A stretch of 64,000 nt of DNA from Acorus gramineus. Taxonomy: Eukaryota > Streptophyta > Magnoliopsida > Acorales > Acoraceae. This document shows, in pieces, positions 24,501 through 36,103 of this stretch (within the stretch, counting starts at the first letter, position 1; each line of letters begins with the position of its first letter). The position numbers were made by a program, and so were the translations under genes. The notes under the pieces are model-generated. The model had not been told where the DNA came from. It made no database searches and worked only from the letters and a program-made list of their open reading frames with translations. Where the stretch lies: the NCBI GenBank assembly GCA_030737835.1, contig JAUJYN010000045.1, positions 291,464 to 355,463 of the forward strand, in the 5' to 3' direction.

Positions 24501-27500
24501 AATGATTAATAAATCCCCAGGTGATGAGCTCCCACTCCTCCACCAAAAAAAAAAAAAAAATCATTGCAAAACATATAAAGTATCAAGCACACATGCCCAA
24601 GTATGAGATGTTGGTAATGAAAGTTCAAGTATTCATATTGCATTGAAAGTTATTTTTTACAATCATCATATAAGGATCATTTAGAACCTAAAATTTCCTT
24701 TGGCAACAATAACACTCGAATTCAAAATTTGTCCACCCCCATTTTAAAGGAAAAAAACATGCTCTTACATAACCAGCGATGATGATAATAACATAATTTA
24801 ATTGTCACTTGTCAGACATCCATGTAAATGTACAATAATAAAGAGAACTCTGTTTCACCTTACACAATAAAACTGTGTGACCATCAATGAAAGATGAAAC
24901 TGATCTCACCTGTTGCAAAAGATCCTCTTCATTCTCATATGGGGACCACTGTACTATAGCTTCCAAGTTTCTATCCCAATTAAATTGAGATGCTCGTACC
25001 ATCTTGTTGCAAGACTGTCCTCTAATCTCATAATCAAGCTTAATTATTCAAAGCAAAAGAAGAAACATGTTAAAAATTCTAATAATAACAAACTAATATA
25101 TAAGAAAAATGCTAAATCTATGACTAAGTTTGCCTTTTGATGTCACCAAATTCTCATCAGAACTAATCATTCTAATAAAAACAGGACCCTTGAATGTATT
25201 AAAAAATCATTTTTTTCAAAATATTAATAAATCAAGATAACCAAATAAATTAAATTTAAAATAAAATTTTGGAAACTTTTCAAATTGATATGATGAAACA
25301 ACATTTGAGTGGTACATAAATTTGTTGGTATAGGTTACTAGTGTCTAAAATATAAAAACCCTGATTTCCATTTTAAAATTTGAATGAATCGGATGACGTG
25401 TAAGCACCATTTGACATTCCAATAGACTAGTGGATAGCACGTGTGATGCACATGAACATTAATTTGATGGGAAAAAATTCATGATATTTTCATAAATATA
25501 ATAGTTTTTTTTTTTTTTTTGCATTTTAAAATAAGTGTCATTTGTGAAAGGACACAAATACTCAACCCCAACCCAAGCCCTACCCCAAACTGGACCAAGG
25601 AAAAACAACACAAAACCATAACATCCAAAACAACCACCGACACCTTTAACTCTTCTAGGCTCTGTCCAATCTCGATGTGGGCGGGGTGTGGTGTGACGGA
25701 CGCAAAAACACCCCTCACATGGATGAAAGAGATTAGAAAGGTCCAGATCATATTGGCATGACCCTGGTGCCACATTCCCAACCCGAGCTCAAGCTAGGCG
25801 ATGTGGGCAGGGTGTGGTGTAACAGACGCAAAAACACCCCTCACATGGATGAAAGAGATTAGAAAGGTCCAGATCATATTGGCGTGACCCTGGTGTGGAG
25901 TTAGAAGTCCACATTCCCAACCCGAGCTCAAGCTAGGGTCAGGCTCGGCTAACCATCAACCTGCCTAGCCCAGCATATGCCCACCCCATATCAAAAAAGA
26001 ATGAAAGAAAACAGGAAGAACAGCCGCTACATACAACATGTTAAGGACAACTTGTGCAGACCAAGTCAAACAACATGCATGCCTACGCTTTTATAACATC
26101 ATTTTCAAGCCATTCATAAATTTTGTGCCTGAGACTCATTGTCCCATTTAAAGCATACGAGTGTCTAATCAGGCCTGGGTTTGATCAGTACCAACAGTAT
26201 CGAATTGAGCTTCTAAATCGAATTACATAACTTATGAATCGAACTGCACAATATATTATTGGGTATACGATCCACTCTCCATGTTTTAGGAATCCAAGTT
26301 TTATCCAATAGCTGTCTAGATCCAATAGGAGAGTGGAACTTATACCCAACAATTGACTATACAGTTCGATTCATAGGTTGTACAGTTCGATACTAATGGT
26401 AGTGAACAAACCCGGGTCTTACTGGATCCAGACTCAATGAAAAAAGACCACAATGCGAAAGAGGTTATTGTGTATAAGACCTTTTTGGGAACATAAACTC
26501 CCACCACCTACATTACTGTCCCACTACCCTGTTAAACCCACCACCTAAATGTTATTAAAATCCTAACCCCACCATTGCATATATACAAATTTTCTCACCT
26601 TTTAATCTCACCACCCTTCTCTTCTTTCTTCTCTCCTCTCCCCTCCACCCTCATCTTCATTGCATACCACCACTGCAGCCACCACATTATCATCAACCCC
26701 ATCACCACGACCACCATCCCACCACCACTGCAACCACTAGTCCACCAACACCATGGGCACCACAGACACCTCCACAGCCACTACTACAGCCACCACGGAC
26801 ACCTCCATGGCCTCACTCATGCTACCCCCCCCCCCCCCCTTCCAACCCACTTTCTTTATCTCCCTCCCCGACCCTTCTCAACATACCCTCTCATAGTCCA
26901 ACAACAGCTACCCATGATTAAAGAAACCCATCTTTTCAACAATGTGGTCTTTTTTTTGTTGTTTTTTCAATGGGTCGCAAATCTGATGTTTTTGTGTGCT
27001 TTTTTCAATGGGTCTTTGAATAGTTTGGGTTTCGATGTTGATTTTATATTATTATTTTTTTCAACAGGGGATCTTGATTAATGGGCAGTTTTAGGGCCCT
27101 AAATCTAGTCTGTGACGAATGATAATTTGATCATCAATGTCTTCAACAGCCAATAAATGGATTAATATTAATAATATTTATTAATGAGTTTTCATATAAC
27201 ATTCTATAATTTTAAAAATGATAAGAAAAAATGGAGGGGGATGGTTGGAGTGCAACCCCCTCTAAAAAGGAATCTCTTCCAAATATGTAACCTCCATATT
27301 TGGAGGCTTGGGTTGGAGATGCTCTTAATGTGAATATATGCTCCAATATCTTTTTATCAATGTATATGGGACTAGAATTGGGATTTGGGGCTGGAAAAAA
27401 AAAAATGTGTGACATCACTCATAAAAAAAGTACGCTGAGCATTTCCTCCTCCTCCTATGTCCTCGTTGTCGTTGTCGCGTTGCTGCATTGCCAGTAGAAA

Positions 27501-30500
27501 GGATTTTGGATTTTGGGATAGAAATAGTGTTCTATGTGTCCGTGGTGCCCATGGTGGTGGGATTAATGATTTTTTTAATTAGAAAAAGAAAAAATGAATT
27601 TTTTATTTTTTAAGGTAGTGGACTAAAAAAATAGCGTAGTAGGGATAGTTGATCCCAACTTTTTTTTTATAGGAAAATTAATGAACCATTCAAGATAAAG
27701 ACTGGATATATATTGTGCAATCATGCTTACCATAGGGACTACAATATCGTCTTTCCCGGTGCTCCTCAAGAATGTGTAGGACAACATCCCAATGCTCTGT
27801 GTGGGGCTAAAGGTCAGGTTCCAGAGGTTATCAGTCAGTTTCAAAAAGAAAAGAACAGATCAAAAGGGAAAATAAGAAAATACATCTATAGCATCATATG
27901 ATATGATATAAAATATAAATATACATGATCACATATAAACACCCAAGGAGAGGACTATAGCATAATTCTAAGACAGCTAGAAAAGACCGAAGCAGCTTGA
28001 TCTCATTTGACAGTTACGATCATCATAATGAAAGCTGTAGCATGCTCCATGGTGCATAATCTTAGTACCCCCAAAAATTTAATGAAAATGGAACATTTCA
28101 AACCACTATACAGACCGCTAAGGTTACCCAAATTAAAACCTTCATTAACTAACTTTACATTATTTTGAAGCTTAGAACACAACACATGCATCAGAGTACT
28201 CTCTCACTGTGCAAGGAATGACTTATGTGTTTTCCAATTATGTTATAAATAATCAATATAAAGTTCTCAATATCTCTTATTAAAAAAATATATTTTAAGA
28301 TCCAACCCAGAATTATCCAACCACAAAAAACACCAAGAGGGCCCGGAGTATCATCGGTGTGCTACCATATAAGAAAAGAGAGGATTTCACGAAATGGATT
28401 CCTTTCTCATAAGTGGAATCTATACAAAAACAAAAGGAATAATGGTGCCTGCCTACAGAAATTAGTGATGACAGCTAAAATGTTGGAGTGAAATGAAAAA
28501 ATGAGATGCCCAATCTTTTCCAAATATAAAAGAAAACCAAGATCTTGTTCCTTCGTTACATGGGCAAATTGCAGGACCAAAAAAGGTTGGACACTAGCAA
28601 GTCTTCAATTAAAGAAAGTGAACCCCTCTCCTGCTTACCATCTAAGTTCCCGAAAAATTATGCTAATCCTTAATGGGCCATTTGGGTAAAGGAATAAATG
28701 TGGAATAATAATGGAGGGAAAAAAATCTATTTGGATTGGGAGAATAAGGTGGTATTGATATGACAAAATAGAGGGAATAAGGTGAACTGGGATTCCACGT
28801 CCCCTAGATTTGGGTTATTCCACCCAATCTATGTCACTGATATAAGGGAACTCGCACATCAAATCACTTTTTTCACCTCTTATAAATTAGATGGGCCTAC
28901 ATGTCAAATCAATTTTTATCTTTTATAAATCATTATCCACATTTTATTCATTTTTTATCAACAACTTTATCCATGGTCACCCACCAAGGTCTTGGTAAGC
29001 TGGCTAGCACCATGGGTTTGCTCTCCATTGGCGCGTGTTCGATTTGCACGTTCGACTTACCCAGGTGTCCATAGGGTAACTTTCGAGTAGGTAGGTGCTA
29101 ACACTAGGAGGATTAGCCCTTGCCTCAAACAGTTTGGAGTACCTCCAAAAAAAAAAAAAATCCAGAGTCAAACTCAACAACAAAAACTTCATTATTGTGT
29201 TTCCCATGAGAATAACTAAATATACAACCACACATAAATGACTTATCAGTTATTACACTTGCATAATTATCTATCCCAATATAGTTATCTTTCCCGAATA
29301 ACCTAATTCATCTACCCAAACATGGGGTAAGAGAACTGATAACATATTTAGATCCAATTTTAAAAATTTATCTCATACATCTAAAAAGCTATATCTATCT
29401 TATACTTGTCAACAAATCTGGAAAAAAAATATGGAACAAAGATATTTAATTAAGAATGGATGGTTCCATGAATGTGTGACAAAACAATGTTTATAAGACC
29501 TGGAATTGGTATTGGGCGTCTTGCACCTCTCAAATCTATATGCATGTCCCCCATGTTTGCACACGCCCCCGTGTAATGGGATCTAATTAGACGCCCCACA
29601 TATTTAAAATCCCAAAATGAATTTCTTTGCACACAACAACACACACCTTGGCATTTCTCATTGGTGAAACCATCATGTATCTCTCTCGGGTGTCCTTCGT
29701 CGCCCAATCCCACGCCTTTGATATTCTTGGACTCAACACTTTCCTCCTTCAACTCCAACATGAACCCCAGGAAGTCCTTCTCCTCCCCTTCAACATCCAT
29801 TTTCAACCATCTCTCTATTATCTCATTATTTATCCCATCAAATCTCCTATACAGCCCCTTCATCATCCTCTCCACACCCTGCAAGTTCAAATCCCTCAAA
29901 TCTGGAAAAAAAATCTGAAACATTTGACCTCCCCAATAATTTTGTTATCTCCACCACCCAGCAGCCTGTACACCACCTCCATCTCGTTGGACCCAGCATT
30001 TCGCCTCCTCAGACCTTGCACAGCATCTGCCACTCAGTGACTTCTGGGCTCCAAGCAATGTCGCAGCCCAGATAGACAATGCTAAGGACCGCGGCGAGGA
30101 CGTCGTGGTTGGAAAAGATGGCATCATGGGTGCGCAAGATGTCACGCGCGACGAACAAGGAGGAGACCACCACGCCTGTCAGCCATAACTCTTCATTGGT
30201 CATCCACTTCCTCCTCTCTCGCACATACGGCAACGTGGGTTTAATCCTTGGATCTAGGAGGGGGTGGAAAGAAATGTGGAATGTGAATGGTTTTTTTGTA
30301 AAGATGGGGGGTGTGCACACATATTCGAGGGGTGCAAATAGAGGCACCCATTGGTATTAGGTTGACCCAGTCCAAACCAATGCAAATCAAATGCCATACA
30401 CAATACACGTGGAAATCACATGATATTGTTGCCCTTATTTGATCATAAGCCTCATTTTTCTTCCAAAAAATAAGTCTTTGTTAGATGTTTAAAATTAAGA

Positions 30501-33500
30501 AATCCAATCCCTATATGGAAGGTACACAAAAAATGAGTAGAAATAAGGAAAAAAGGGGAAAAGAAAGAAAAAATATAGAAGTTAGATATTGTATTTTGAC
30601 AGGTAATATGTATTGTTAAAGTGAAAGAAAAAAAAAAGAACCATTACATTCAGTTGGATATCCTTGAACTCTTAGATCGACTTTAAAAAAAAAAAAAAAA
30701 CGGGGAGGCCCATTTAACTCAAGTCTTTCCTAACACCATCAATGGAGTACCTATTCTTCTCGCATGAAATCAGTAAAATCTAAACAAGTATCACAAAAAC
30801 AACATTGTCCTTCAGAACTAACCTTACAACGCAAGTCTCATGTGCATCGCTTTACAACATATTTCAGATTGGTGTGTATTTTATTTCATTATCCTTTTTT
30901 CATACCTTTTTTTGCATTTGTAGTTAATCATTGGCAAAGACACTGCAGCATGGCCAGTAATATAATAACAATAATCTAATGCCTTTCCAGATTAAACATG
31001 TGATAATGTGTTCCATTATTTGAAGAAAAGCCTTATCAAGCAGTTACAAAATGAAAATTAAATAAATAAGAACAAAATGAAACCTTTTCCCATCCTGTCC
31101 ATGGCAACGAGAGAACACGATAACATCTGCTCCAAGTCGCATGGTGCTTGTTTTAAAGCCATTTCCATCTAAGAAACAAAACAACAATAAGATAAGATTC
31201 ATAAAATACAGACAAGTAAGATGCATGTACAGAATCCATGAACATTATAAAAAAAAAAAGGTTATCCCGCCTTTCTGAAAATAAATATCTCACATTGTCC
31301 AATGGTATTGGCTATTTTGCTTTTTGCCGAGTACCCAAGTGACATGCATTGTCGCATTTTATCTGGATCCATTCCTCCACCATCATCTGCATAAGCCAAT
31401 AAAGTCATCTATATTAGATTATAATTAAAATGTAAACTTACACATAAAGAACTGATGGACATCAATTCAGATATTATTCAGCCATGGCAAACAAAGCCGT
31501 CATAACTTTCATCCCAATTATCTAAAGTCCTAACACTCATTGTATAACAAAGCAGGAATCCTTTTTAAAAAGCTCAAATGCACAGCAACCACAGGAGGTG
31601 ACTGAAAGAGAGCTAAAATACTCCAAAAATGTAATCAAGAGACATTTAATAGTGCCATTCAACCAATTGCATGAGAGAATTAACATCAATCTTTTTTAAC
31701 AAGAATGGGAATACACTGCCAAATAATGGAGATCCATTTAATCACCCAAATTAGTTTGTTAGGCCCTTCCATTCGGATATATAAATTCAGCATCAACAGA
31801 TATTATATATCTCAACCCCCTCACCCCACTTACCCAAAAAAGGAAAAAATGATACTCTTAACATCAGAATATATCCTATCAAAAAGTGAAGATCATATCA
31901 GTTTCCACCAAAAAAGAACCATACCTTCTACCAATAACATATTGGTTCCATCCTTCTTATTCTTCAGCATGTCCACCTTAACATATGTAGCTCCATGACA
32001 AACCTAATAAAAAAGTCCATAATTAAGGAAATGAAGAAAGAAAGAGATGAACTAGACATGTTAAAACAAAGATATTTACCTCATCTAAAGCATTGTCCAA
32101 AAGCTCAGCAAATGCTGTTCAGGAAGAATAAAGAATTACAGTGACGAACCCATAGGAATTATTGATTTGGGAGGAGTAATTATCTTAGCAGACAATGACA
32201 CCACATACACATCTTTTAGAGATAACATAATGTATTGTTATTCAAAAATACAATTATACCTCCAAGAGCCCATTTGTGGCTCGTTGCATTTGAATGTAGA
32301 AACTTGGGATGCACCCTAACATGGTCCATACCATCTACAAAATGCATAAAGTGGTTCATCGTGAGCCCGAAAAAAGCATAATATATAAATAATTAAGACA
32401 AACCAAAGGATATTATAGAGATAAACAAAAAATCACATGACTTTCCTGCAGAAAGGGAATAAGAACAATATTAGTAAATCACTAATATTTTACTTCTCAT
32501 TAATACTTAGGCTGCATCAAACAAACTCCATGCCAGCTACAAAATTCTTGAAAATCAAGTGTGCCATCCCAGAATAATCAAAATTTGATGATAAAAAATT
32601 ATAACGATCCAGCAACAAAAAGGAAACTTAGGACAATACCATTGAACATTTTTGTTTTTACAATAATTCGAGATTTACTTTCTTCGTTTGATAAAGTCAT
32701 CAAGATCGTGTGACTGGGAGGACTATCAAAAGACCCACAAAGGCATGTGCATAGCAGCATAGGGAGGATCCACGATGAAATCACACATTTATAAGAGGAA
32801 GAACTGAAGAAGCATGCATAATGCATGCAAGCAGCCATCATACATTACGTCATATCAGAACCTTAACAATCTATAATATTGATTTTTTTTTTTGAAAGAA
32901 GAAACTCGATTAATCTTAAGAGGCAAAGATTTTTATTCTGTTAAAAGGGAAGTAACCATAACAATTTTGACTGCACTTTATGTTCATTGTCTTTCATCTC
33001 CTTCCATAGTACCATCTATATGATCACATTCTATACTAAAGATAATATACCGCTCTTCAAAAAGGTGTAGCCTCCAACTCTCGTTGCACATTAACCACTT
33101 CAACTGACTTTCCTACAGAACTGCACTAGCACAAAGGAGGGCCACTATCCCCAATCAATATCATGAAATTATGACAATTATAACTGCATTTTTTCATTGT
33201 CTTTTATCTCCTTCCATAACACCCTCTATACGATCCAAGTTCTCTACTGAATATAATCTACATGCTCTTCGAAAAAGTGCAATATGTGGCTCCCGTTGCA
33301 CATTAACCACTTCAATTGCCTCTCCCTCAAAGTAACCCTATAATATTGTGGAAGAAGCTATAACAAATTTAAAAGGGAAAGTAATTAACTAATTTAACAA
33401 TTTTAACTCCATTTAAGTTCATGTCTTCCATCTCCTTCCAATGTACCATCTATACGACAGATTCTCTACTAAAGATAATCTACTCGCTCTTCGAAAGGTG

Positions 33501-34371
33501 CAATCTCTGACTCCCATTGCACATTAACCACTTAACTCTCCCTCAGCTTACCCCTATATTGTAAAACTGCTATAAAGGAGGCCACTATCCCCAATCACAA
33601 AACAAAGGCTGCATTTTTTTAGACGTATTGTAATTTGTAAAACATGGGCTACTTTAAATACCCTCATAATTTCAAAAATGACAGAATATCAACCAAATAT
33701 TCCCCCACCCATCATGTGAGAAAATATTGATAAGCCTCGAATTAGCGTCCTGTTTCTTGATGAGCCCGTGGAAGAATACATATCACATTGTTTAATGAAA
33801 AATTAACCAAAAACATGTTTCAAAATAAATAATCAGAAAAAACCAATAGAAATCAAGATACTGAACCAAAACAGACGAAACAAAAAAAAACAACAAATTG
33901 ATCTTCAAATATATAGTTAACATGTAAACAGGGTGCATTGAACATACCAGTAGTATACGCGGTCATGTCAACAGCGACGTTATCTCCTTCATAATCCCCG
34001 GCCTTCCAGAACTGCCGGGAAGACTGAGTACCCGTCCGTACAACTAATTCCGCCGGCAATACCGACGAGATCGGCATCGGAACCGATACAGCCGCCGCCA
34101 GGTGGTCATCCTCCTCCGGCGGGAAGGGGTCGAGGAACCCGAGGGGGAGGGGGACCCCGGCGCCGTCGTCCGTCCTCTGCTTCTTGCCGGATCCCCCGCC
34201 GTCAGGAACCCTAGACCGCTTGCCGGAGGGACTCGCTGCGGCGGCGCTTCCGTCACCGTCGCTGTCGCTGTCGCTGAGTTCGATCACCGGCGTAGACAGA
34301 GGCGGCGGACCTGATCGGCGGCGGAATGGCGATTGGTGTTCATGCGGTTCGTCTTTAACGATGGATCCCAT
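18572..34371 (-). CDS. MORC family GHKL ATPase, MORC4/7-like
   Basis: Twenty minus-strand coding exons with GT-AG junctions all join in phase: 34371-33948, 32334-32260, 32114-32080, 32003-31925, 31386-31294, 31168-31084, 27806-27731, 25038-24910, 24044-23946, 23764-23663, 22400-22236, 22152-22057, 21814-21763, 21674-21563, 21472-21399, 21302-20827, 20044-19947, 19868-19805, 18858-18736, 18640-18572. They give 841 aa. Residues 1-140 are a disordered, acidic lead with a Lys/Arg patch (KRSRVPDGGGSGKKQR). The GHKL ATPase follows: VHPKFLHSNATSHKWALGA, ELLDNALDE with the catalytic Glu (about 170), DDGGGMD (about 205), GNGFKTSTMRLGAD. An S5-type fold carries WEDDQGDLELDF, RHFLTYRHSLR, RGKDVQYHN, GFNVYHKNRLIKPFWRV and FIEPAHDKQGFERT. 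A basic Ser-rich linker and a C-terminal coiled coil (about 735-841) close it. Plant MORCs act in the nucleus in gene silencing and immunity. GFERTTMLARLEARLVHMQK and HRIGYAPRR point to the MORC4/7 branch. Confidence 0.95.
20041..20122. repeat. 45-bp tandem duplication spanning the acceptor of MORC exon 17
   Basis: The copy at 20041-20085 (caacctgacaagtaaataaa...) repeats from 20086 with one or two changes. Each copy contains the minus-strand acceptor TTGTCAG|GTTGTA. Use of the upstream copy would add 45 nt that begin GTT GTA TAA, an immediate in-frame stop. Confidence 0.85.
23200..23428 (-). mobile_element. Truncated retroposon tail (LINE 3' end) in MORC intron 10
   Basis: A poly-T start at 23197-23209 marks a minus-strand poly-A tail. 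Flanks ggtgggtagctgtt (23186-23199) and ggtggatagctgtt (23429-23442) form a 14-bp duplication with one mismatch. The minus-strand body resembles a plant LINE 3' UTR. The surrounding sequence, about 22620-23600, with repeated 'atcgatat' motifs, may be an older insertion. Confidence 0.6.
24293..24559 (+). mobile_element. Probable LINE 3' tail in MORC intron 8
   Basis: It ends in a poly-A run at 24545-24560. It is flanked by atcattgtaa (24283-24292) and atcattgcaa (24560-24569). No coding part remains. Confidence 0.5.
25673..25936. repeat. Two-copy tandem repeat, period about 126 bp, in MORC intron 7
   Basis: Copies start cgatgtgggcrgggtgtggt at 25673 and 25799 and stay nearly identical through 'cccgagctcaagctagg'. 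The second copy carries about 12 extra bases. The GC-rich sequence differs from the surrounding intron and may derive from a short LTR-type repeat. Confidence 0.8.
26170..26424. mobile_element. Fold-back MITE with arms of about 110 bp in MORC intron 7
   Basis: The left arm (gcctgggtttgatcagtacc ... ttgggtatacgatccactctcc) is matched in inverse by the right arm (ggagagtggaacttataccc ... gggtc), leaving a short centre. It is noncoding and could form a hairpin in the pre-mRNA. Confidence 0.7.
26575..26840. repeat. CCA/ACC-rich low-complexity tract ending in poly-C
   Basis: Pyrimidine-rich and then ccaccacc-rich sequence ends in 15 cytosines at 26825-26839. The His/Pro-rich ORF across it is a by-product of composition. 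Confidence 0.75.
27211..27330. mobile_element. Small MITE remnant
   Basis: It contains 'ggatggttggagtgcaaccccc' and ends 'ttggagatgctctta', the right-end motif of the GAGCATCTCC-type MITEs. Confidence 0.35.
28672..29332. mobile_element. TIR element in MORC intron 6, interrupted by a SINE
   Basis: The left end is atgggccatttgggtaaagg. The right end, on the opposite strand, is ttaccccatgtttgggtaga. Both sides carry 'gaataa' motifs. It is noncoding, and the SINE at 28982-29161 lies within it. Confidence 0.45.
28982..29161 (+). mobile_element. tRNA-derived SINE
   Basis: The head (ggtcttggtaagctggctag) resembles a polymerase III A box. A B-box-like gttcgatttg and acgttcgact follow. It ends in a poly-A run at 29147-29160. 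A weak flanking duplication (atccatggtca / atccagagtca) is visible. Confidence 0.6.
29716..30200 (-). pseudogene. Cytochrome P450 fragment (CYP706-like) inside MORC intron 6
   Basis: One minus-strand frame reads VVSSLFVARDILRTHDAIFS and continues NHDVLAAVL and CDIAWSP.(V)TEW(Q)ML(C)KV. A second frame reads SDFFPDLRDLNLQGVERMMK, then LYRRFDGINNEIIERWLKMD and KDFLGFMLELKEE. Both match the N-terminal half of plant CYP706 P450s, in order. The join near 29930-30009 skips about 90 residues of the normal protein and changes frame, and a stop follows MLCKV. The I-helix, ExxR and heme-binding Cys regions are absent. It is a truncated, internally deleted host gene copy on the same strand as the MORC gene, spliced out with the intron. 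Flanking repeats were not identified, so the mode of arrival is open. Confidence 0.75.
32961..33600. repeat. Three-copy diverged tandem repeat, period about 215 bp, in MORC intron 1
   Basis: Copies begin near 32961, 33175 and 33399. They share 'tctccttccat', 'ccatctatacga', 'ctcttcgaaa', 'gttgcacattaaccactt' and 'ggccactatccccaatca'. Divergence is clear, so the repeat is old. No coding capacity. Confidence 0.75.
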
Positions 34372-34727
34372 GGAAGATGCGTACGGAGAAAGATCAAATA
34401 TTTTTTTCTCTTTTTTTTTTCTTTTTGTGCTTTTGTTATTTTGGAATAGCTGTATAAAAGGGTAATCAGAGGCGGTTGTTTTATTTTTACGTTATCTGTG
34501 ATTATTTAAGCCGGAAAGCCCCTGTAACTTTAGAATATTTACCATAAAAGTCCTCAGAAGGGCTGTTAACCTGTTATAGACTGTAGATATTCTGATGAAT
34601 GGCTGACATCATTCTTGCCTTTCGGGGGTGCATAAGTGCAATAAATGGGTGCACGTTGAACGAACGGTTGGGATTTAATAAAAATTTAAAGTTGAAGATT
34701 CCAGGGATATGTATTTTTATTTTTTAA
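34372..34727. promoter_or_regulatory. Upstream region of the MORC gene
   Basis: This is the presumed promoter and 5' UTR, with a poly-T/C-rich tract at 34399-34440. It is GA-rich on the gene strand. No distinct TATA box was assigned. Confidence 0.35.
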
Positions 34728-35003
34728 AGGGTTTGTTATTTTTAAGTCCTCATGAACTATATGATTTAATGATCGATCTCTCATTTCTTCATATTTTAGT
34801 TTAAGTACTTAAATTTAAAGGATATGTTTCTTTTTAGTTCCTCCTTGAACTAAAAAGGAAACTAAATAATATAGTGATAGGTTCCTCCCAGGGACTAATA
34901 AGAAACATACATTTTAAATCTAGGGATTTAAACTGAAATATAAAGAAGTTAATGATCGATCACTAAATCATATAGTTTACAGGACTAAAAAACAAAAAAT
35001 CCC
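34728..35003. mobile_element. Fold-back MITE upstream of the MORC gene
   Basis: The left arm (ttttaagtcctcatgaacta ... ttagttcctccttg) is matched in inverse by the right arm up to 'tagtttacaggactaaaaaa'. The arms are about 115 bp with moderate divergence. Each contains 'atgattta(a/g)tgatcgatc'. A related sequence lies at 1480-1560. Confidence 0.65.
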
Positions 35004-35062
35004 ATTTTTAAACTGTTGATGATTAATACTTTATAATAATTATATTTTCATCATATATTGTT

Positions 35063-36103
35063 AAGGGTTTTTTTTTATGTATATCATAAAAAATATGGTA
35101 TTTATTTTTATACCACCACAAATAATGTATTTATTTTTATACCATTAGAATTTTTTTGGGCAATTGACAAAATAGCACTCATAAATTAAATATTAGCATA
35201 AATAGCATCAAATGTTGAATATTTGCAAAAAGTAGCATTGATCAATGTTGAACTTTTTTTTTTTAACACTCGAGGTCTTTATTTTTATTTTTTTTAAAAG
35301 AGGCACCATATATATGGGCCTACTTTATTTTCATTTAGTTGAGATCCTTGATTAAATATTAATGATTGAGATTCTTTTGCTGAGATTTTTTTTAAAATAT
35401 ATTCGATTGAGAAAAGAGAAAATCATGGAAGATCATGAACTAAATTTTTTTGTTTAAAATATATCTGGTTGATAGAGAAAATCATTGAAGATTTGTTTAT
35501 TTGATTAAATTTTAATGGCTCAAATTGAAGGAAAAAATCATGGTAGATTTGTTTATTTGATTAAATTTTAATGGCTAAAATTGAATGAGAAAATCGTAGA
35601 AGATTTTTAAACAACTGTCGAACAAATCTTCCATGATTTTTTCTCTCAACAAAAAATCTCAGCCATTAATTAATCAGATAAAAAAATCTCAGCCATTAAT
35701 ATTTAATTGAAGAAGAAGAAGAAGTAGTGATTTCAATAATAAAAACAAATGACACCCTATATATATGTATTTGCCAATAAATAGTTTATATAATTGATTT
35801 TTATGTTTTTGGATTTCAGATGAAATTTAAGATTTTCACGTTAAAATGAATATTTTTTATTTTTATAAATATTGTATGTGGTAAAACAAAATATGCAAAA
35901 TAAACATATTAAAAATAAAGGTAATTTGAAAATTTCTCTAAAAATTTAACGGTTTTAATAGAAATTTGGATGAAAATTAACTAGGATGATAAATATGCAT
36001 AAGCATAAGTTGTATATATTTCAATGGTATAAAAATAAATAGGTTATTTGAAGTGGTATAAAATTAATAGCATATTTTTGAATGGTATACATGTAAAAAA
36101 CCC
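35063..36103. mobile_element. Non-autonomous TIR element, about 1.04 kb, Mutator-like
   Basis: The left end (agggttttttttatgtatat...atttttatacca) and the inverted right end (agggttttttacatgtatac...) match over about 90 bp. Flanks attgttaa and attattaa may be a degenerate target duplication. The centre has inverted copies of 'atcatggaagat' and no coding sequence. Confidence 0.6.

Noticed and set aside
26575-27081. His/Pro-rich 168-codon ORF
   Set aside because: It arises from a CCA-rich low-complexity tract inside a MORC intron, with no domain.
28982-29100. Possible tRNA gene
   Set aside because: It has A/B-box-like motifs but no cloverleaf that I could fold, and it ends in poly-A, so it fits a tRNA-derived SINE better.
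29627-30360. Plus-strand ORFs in MORC intron 6
   Set aside because: They are antisense to the P450 fragment.
34044-34465. Several overlapping ORFs around the MORC first exon
   Set aside because: They are out-of-frame shadows of the GC-rich N-terminal exon.
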